Source of the DNA: Melampsora larici-populina 98AG31
Lineage: Eukaryota; Basidiomycota; Pucciniomycetes; Pucciniales; Melampsoraceae
Length of the DNA: 64,000 nucleotides
Direction of reading: 5' to 3'
Assembly: GCF_000204055.1 (NCBI RefSeq)
Contig: NW_006768817.1
Coordinates: forward strand, 294,997 to 358,996
The notes beneath the pieces were generated by a model, which saw only the letters and a list, made by a program, of their open reading frames with translations, had not been told where the DNA came from and ran no database searches. Within the stretch, counting starts at the first letter, position 1. Each line of letters begins with the position of its first letter. The translations under genes were made by a program, and so were the position numbers. This document shows positions 58,649 through 64,000 of the stretch, one piece after another.

Positions 58649-59095
58649 AAGAACCTAACCACTAAATCGAAGAAACTATCAAAATTCAATTGAGAAACTA
58701 GAATAAGACTAGAAACCTCATCCAAGAAACTCAGTACATCACCAAGAAGCCTTTTTTTTTTCTTCTTCTTCAAAACCACCAATCAATCATCCATCCATCC
58801 ATTCATCCATTCATCCTCCTTTACCTCTCAATCTCTCTTCTCCTTCCTTCTCTCAATCAATTCATCAAATTCTCAATTTTCAATCAACCAACGAACCAAA
58901 ATAACAAGGATTCAAGTCGATCGAATACCTCACCTTCATCTCTCATCTCTTCGATCGATCAAATCAATCTAATTTACTTTTCAGTATGTCTTTCATTTCT
59001 CTTGTTTCATCTATCTATCAATCCATCTCATCCGCTGTTCTGATTGGTCTCATCTCTATTAGCTTGGATATTCATAACTCAAAAGATCACAAACG
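55356..59095. other. Intergenic region and PP1 promoter/leader
   Basis: 55.36-58.4 kb is AT-rich with no credible gene. 58.4-59.1 kb becomes pyrimidine-rich on the plus strand (CATCCATCCATTCATCC, TCTCTCTTCTCC) and includes a microsatellite; this is the likely promoter and leader of the phosphatase gene. Confidence 0.55.
58614..58648. repeat. (ATC)n microsatellite
   Basis: About 35 bp of uninterrupted ATC triplets in the upstream region of the PP1 gene. Confidence 0.95.
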
Positions 59096-60599
<1,504 letters not shown>

Positions 60600-62305
60600 A
60601 AGACACGCCGCATAAAGCTATGTGATATGACTATATGTGAGGGCACGAGACAGAAAAAGTTTTTTTTTAATTTTTCAAGTTTTTCCTTAAACTTTTTCTT
60701 TTGGTTTGGTTTGTGTGTTTAATGATGTTTTTTTGTTATGTTTTTTTTGTTGTGTGTGTGTTGTGTGCTTTTGTTTTCTGGATCATTTCTTTTTTGATTT
60801 CTTTTTTGATTTCTCTTTTTCTACTCCTTTCTTTTTCTATTCTTTACATTGGGTTTTCACATATATCTATCTATATAAATATATATATATATTTGTTTTC
60901 ACAAATCAAAACCAAATTCACAAACAAACAAACCAAGCTTTTGAAGAAATTTCTAAGAAAACATCATAATGACTTTTTTTTTCGGAGGTCTTTTTCTTTT
61001 TTTTTTTCGACTTGATCAGTTTCTTGAGAATGGATGAAGAGATTTGCAACTTAATTTCTTTCTTTTTCTTTCTTTTTTGTGGGTTGTTGAAAAGTTGAGT
61101 GTACTTTTACTTTGGTTCATCATTTGTGAAGCCTCTAAGGGGTTCAGGGTTGGGTAGAGATTTAGACACAGCATGATGGGTGCTGTTGTCTTATGAAATC
61201 CTCTGATGATTCAAGAAGATTACTCATAGCTTGTTGCCCTGATCCAGTGATGTTGCAGTATTGGAGTTTTCATTTGGATCAGAGTGGCAAATAAAGTATC
61301 AATGTTATGTTTACCTGTGGATTGCTCTTTTGTACCAGAGCAAAATTGCTCAGCTCATTTGTTCTCTTGATTTCAAATGTCTGATGTTACTCAAAGTGTA
61401 GAACAACCAAGATCTAGCCACAAATCTCATAAGCCAATTCATCCTTCTTACAAGGCTAAACAGGATGATCCTTATTAATGACACTGGTTTAAAGATTTTT
61501 AACATCTCATTCATGTATTCAATAGTTGTTTTATTCTACACTTTTTGTATGTTTTTTTGGGTGATAAATGGATTAAAGATGAGGAGATATATGAGATATA
61601 TATTGTTTATGAGAAACCATTTTTACAATTTTTCTTTGAAGAGAATTGGCAGACATGAATTTGGTCTAGAATAAATTTATTTGAGATATACTCATTAAAG
61701 TGTATGATTCAACTATGAAATCTTATATCATATTTCATACTACATATAATTTCTTGATTGGAAATAAAAAAAGGTAAGGTTCTATGGTACATTTAAAGTT
61801 ATTTAATTCAAAGAATAAGTTTCTTTAACAAACAAAAGAAGCTTGATGATTGGTCATTAATTTCTGAGGTTCTCAGCTATACAAAACACTTTAAGTTTCA
61901 CCACCCAAACCCCAGAACCACTTCACTTTAACCTTAATAAATCAATCAAATCTCAAACTTGTCACCAAACATGCAAAAATGATCAGAAACCCAATCCAAA
62001 AATGGATACCCTCAGATGATCAAATACGGAGAAGATCTTGTTGTACACTCCATAAAACTTTTTCATGACCATTCAAAGTTGAATGGGTTTTGTTACATGT
62101 CTTAGGATTGATCAAGATCATTTGATCAGTAAAACTTAAGTTTTGTGGGGCACTTGATCTGGGTTTCATTGTTAATATATACTTGAAACTGTGGTTATGT
62201 ATTTGATCATGAGATATGTAATTTGTTAAGGATAAAGACTTGGTACATGCCAAAACTGTAGAACAGTAGGTTTAGTTCATCTTTGTGTATATTATGACCT
62301 GAAAC
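60600..62305. other. T-rich 3' flank and spacer
   Basis: 60660-61080 is extremely T-rich, with a TA/TATC simple repeat near 60865-60892; this is the 3' side of PP1. The hydrophobic frames over it are composition artefacts. The rest is AT-rich with no gene seen. Confidence 0.6.
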
Positions 62306-62550
62306 TAGGGCTATGACATGGCCCTGGCCCTGACCACCTGAGCCAGCCTGGTGATTTCTTGAGGCAAGCGGTACACACCCTGAGTCAGCTGAGCATGGCC
62401 TACAGAGTGCCAGGAGACCCGCCACGGGCCCGGACCCTCAGGGCGCCAGCCCTGACATTTTTGGTCCCATCCCTTTGATACAGGCCTACAACAGGCCCTG
62501 GTCTTCTTGAAGATGCAGCCGGGCCTTTCCAAGGCCAGGTCAAAGCCCTA
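62306..62550. mobile_element. hAT-type MITE, 245 bp, with perfect 8-bp target-site duplication
   Basis: Begins TAGGGCTATGACATGGCC and ends with the inverse of TAGGGCTTTGACCTGGCC. It is flanked by CCTGAAAC at 62298-62305 and 62551-62558, a perfect 8-bp duplication. It is much more GC-rich than the surroundings and encodes no transposase. The TAGGGCT terminus and target length match the full-length hAT at 5540-8371, so both may use the same transposase (inference). Confidence 0.92.
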
Positions 62551-62814
62551 CCTGAAACTCTTACTCTGGGATCCTTCCATATATCCTTGTTTGTGGTTTA
62601 GATTTGACATTCTAAGATTTTTGTTCAAACCATATCCAATGGTTTAAGTGATTTAGTAATTCAATTGCAATCTTGATCTTTTGTATCTTAGTCTGCTTCT
62701 TTGATCATTGGTGACACTCACTTAAATTCTTACTTTCAGCTTTGTATTGTTGATGATTTGTATTCTTACTGTTTTGGCTTACAAAACTTGCATTGATACG
62801 TGTCTGATTATGAT
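62551..62814. other. Spacer between two repeats
   Basis: No gene; AT-rich single-copy-looking sequence. Confidence 0.5.
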
Positions 62815-63478
62815 GTATACACTGCAAACATTAAACAACTTCCCTTCAATTCAGCATTGGAAAATAATTAGAAGGGGAATTGGTGATAAAGATCAATGCA
62901 GACCTGAGCCACAGCACCCACACTACATATGTGCAGTAGCATGGGTAAATTGGGAGCTATCATGTACATACACAGATGCTCAGAATCAGACACAGATGCT
63001 CAGAATCAGATATTGGCTCATCTGGATGAGTAAGCCATATTATGTATTACCTTCTGTAATTTTTTTTCAGTTTAACAAAAGCAGTGCAAAAATTGACTAC
63101 ATACACTCACTTGACTCATAGCTTTGGTGTAATCACATTAAATAAACTTCATGTAACACCCTTTCTGTTACTATCAAATGGCTTCCAGAGTATCGCCTCA
63201 GTGGCTATGGAGGTATATGTAGTCAATTTTTGGAATGCTTTTGTCAAACTGAAAAAAATACAGAAGGTATTACATATGGTTTACTCATCCAGATGAGCCA
63301 ATATCTGAGCATCTCTGTATGTACAAGATGGCTCCCAATCCACTTATCCTGCTGCACATATGCAGTGTGAGTGCTATGGCTCAGGTGTGTAGTGACCAAT
63401 GCTTTATGAGCAATTATGCCTCTAATTGTTTTCCCATGCTCAATTGAAGGGAAGTTGTTTGATGTTTGTGGTGTGTAC
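62815..63478. mobile_element. Fold-back element with about 260-290-bp inverted arms
   Basis: Left arm 62815-63104 and right arm 63223-63478 are inverted copies over their whole length: AAACAACTTCCCTTCAATT, CTACATATGTGCAGTAG, TTGGCTCATCTGGATGAGTA and CAAAAATTGACTACATA all recur inverted. The spacer is 118 bp. The left arm carries an extra 20-bp tandem copy (CAGATGCTCAGAATCAGACA, 62971-63010). No target-site duplication or coding capacity seen. The long arms recall Mutator-type or fold-back elements; the superfamily is open. Confidence 0.85.
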
Positions 63479-63512
63479 AGTTGACTCCCTTCAAACCCAA
63501 TCCTCTTTATGG

Positions 63513-63584
63513 AAACCTAAAACTATGGGTTTTATGGGCGTATGGTTTTGGAGAATCTCCCTCATAACCCATAGATTAAGGTTT
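63513..63584. repeat. 72-bp fold-back hairpin
   Basis: AAACCTAAAACTATGGGTTT at the left pairs with the inverse of AAACCTTAATCTATGGGTTA at the right. It lies just outside the larger fold-back element and may be the trace of a separate miniature element. Confidence 0.55.
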
Positions 63585-63746
63585 AGCAGGTAAAGTATGG
63601 GTCAAGAGGGAGTTTTTTTTTCAAGGAGTTGTTCAAAAAATTCATTTCTATATTGTTTGCTTTTCTCAGCAGCCCGTTTCTTAGAACCTATAATATACAA
63701 CAACTCATGTTTTCAGCAAGTGAACAGTTCAACAGGGCCCTTGAGG

Positions 63747-64000
63747 TTACAACTTACTGGCTTCTTTGGGTACCACTGATTGCTTTGCTTGATTGAATTT
63801 CAAAATCCAAAGTTCAAGTCTCTTGAGCTCTTCATTGTTGAATTGACTTGCAGCCTTGGAAACATTGCCTTCTGCTTTTATGTTCCTCAACACCATAACT
63901 CTGTCTATCAAGTTGCCTGCCGAGTCCATGAACCTTTCATCCACCTCTGATAATTCCTTCCCTTTGCTGAGCAGTTGGCATAGTGGCTTAAGCCTTTTGT
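63747..64000 (-). CDS. C-terminal fragment of an unknown protein, cut by window edge
   Basis: The frame is open from the right edge down to a stop at 63747 and has protein-like composition (NLIDRVMVLRNIKAEGNVSK, FNNEELKRLELWILKFN), helical and Lys/Glu-rich. A good donor (GTAAGT at 63757-63752, after GAAGCCA) lies just before the stop, so the real gene may splice on to an exon further left. I do not recognise the family. Most of the gene is outside the window. Confidence 0.45.
   Translation of the reverse strand, partial: KRLKPLCQLLSKGKELSEVDERFMDSAGNLIDRVMVLRNIKAEGNVSKAASQFNNEELKRLELWILKFNQAKQSVVPKEASKL

Noticed and set aside
60701..61015. Hydrophobic frames that look like membrane proteins
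   Set aside because: Phe-rich translations of a poly-T 3' flank; composition artefact.

Overview
The window looks like nuclear DNA of a filamentous basidiomycete, most likely a rust fungus (Pucciniales, Melampsora- or Puccinia-like). The reasons are AT-rich DNA, protein genes split by many short GT-AG introns (mostly 60-110 nt), abundant hAT and MITE DNA transposons, and a secreted protein that resembles the DUF7872 family I know from rusts. The species assignment is inference. There is one 100-N assembly gap at 5792-5891.

Layout. 165-1419 (-) is a spliced, disordered protein with a KEN box. 5540-8371 is an almost intact hAT transposon with perfect 8-bp target-site duplications; a degraded second hAT lies at about 9080-11420. 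15443-19362 holds two head-to-head paralogues that join a Copia-Gag-like N-terminal region to a split F-box and leucine-rich repeats. One is intact and the other has a single in-frame stop; a third, badly broken copy lies at 38050-38720. 27366-31549 holds a seven-exon glyoxylate/hydroxypyruvate reductase and, facing it, an Nnt1/Efm7-type lysine methyltransferase. 31.7-37.7 kb is a transposon graveyard of PIF/Harbinger-like and other inverted-repeat elements.

From 39.6 kb the window becomes gene-rich: a HAD phosphatase of the yeast YNL010W type (minus), a divergently transcribed LRR protein, a short-chain dehydrogenase, a ZIP zinc transporter, a secreted DUF7872-like protein, a large inverted-repeat element, tRNA-Ser(GCU), and the catalytic subunit of protein phosphatase 1. 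The last 2 kb has a 245-bp hAT MITE with a perfect target-site duplication, a 660-bp fold-back element, and a gene fragment running off the right edge.

The genes are individually spliced and show no operon logic. Most are conserved housekeeping genes placed between repeat islands. The points most worth following are the Gag-like/F-box/LRR fusion family, two consecutive microexons (11 and 17 nt) that encode the catalytic motif of the HAD phosphatase, and the matching full-length and miniature hAT elements.
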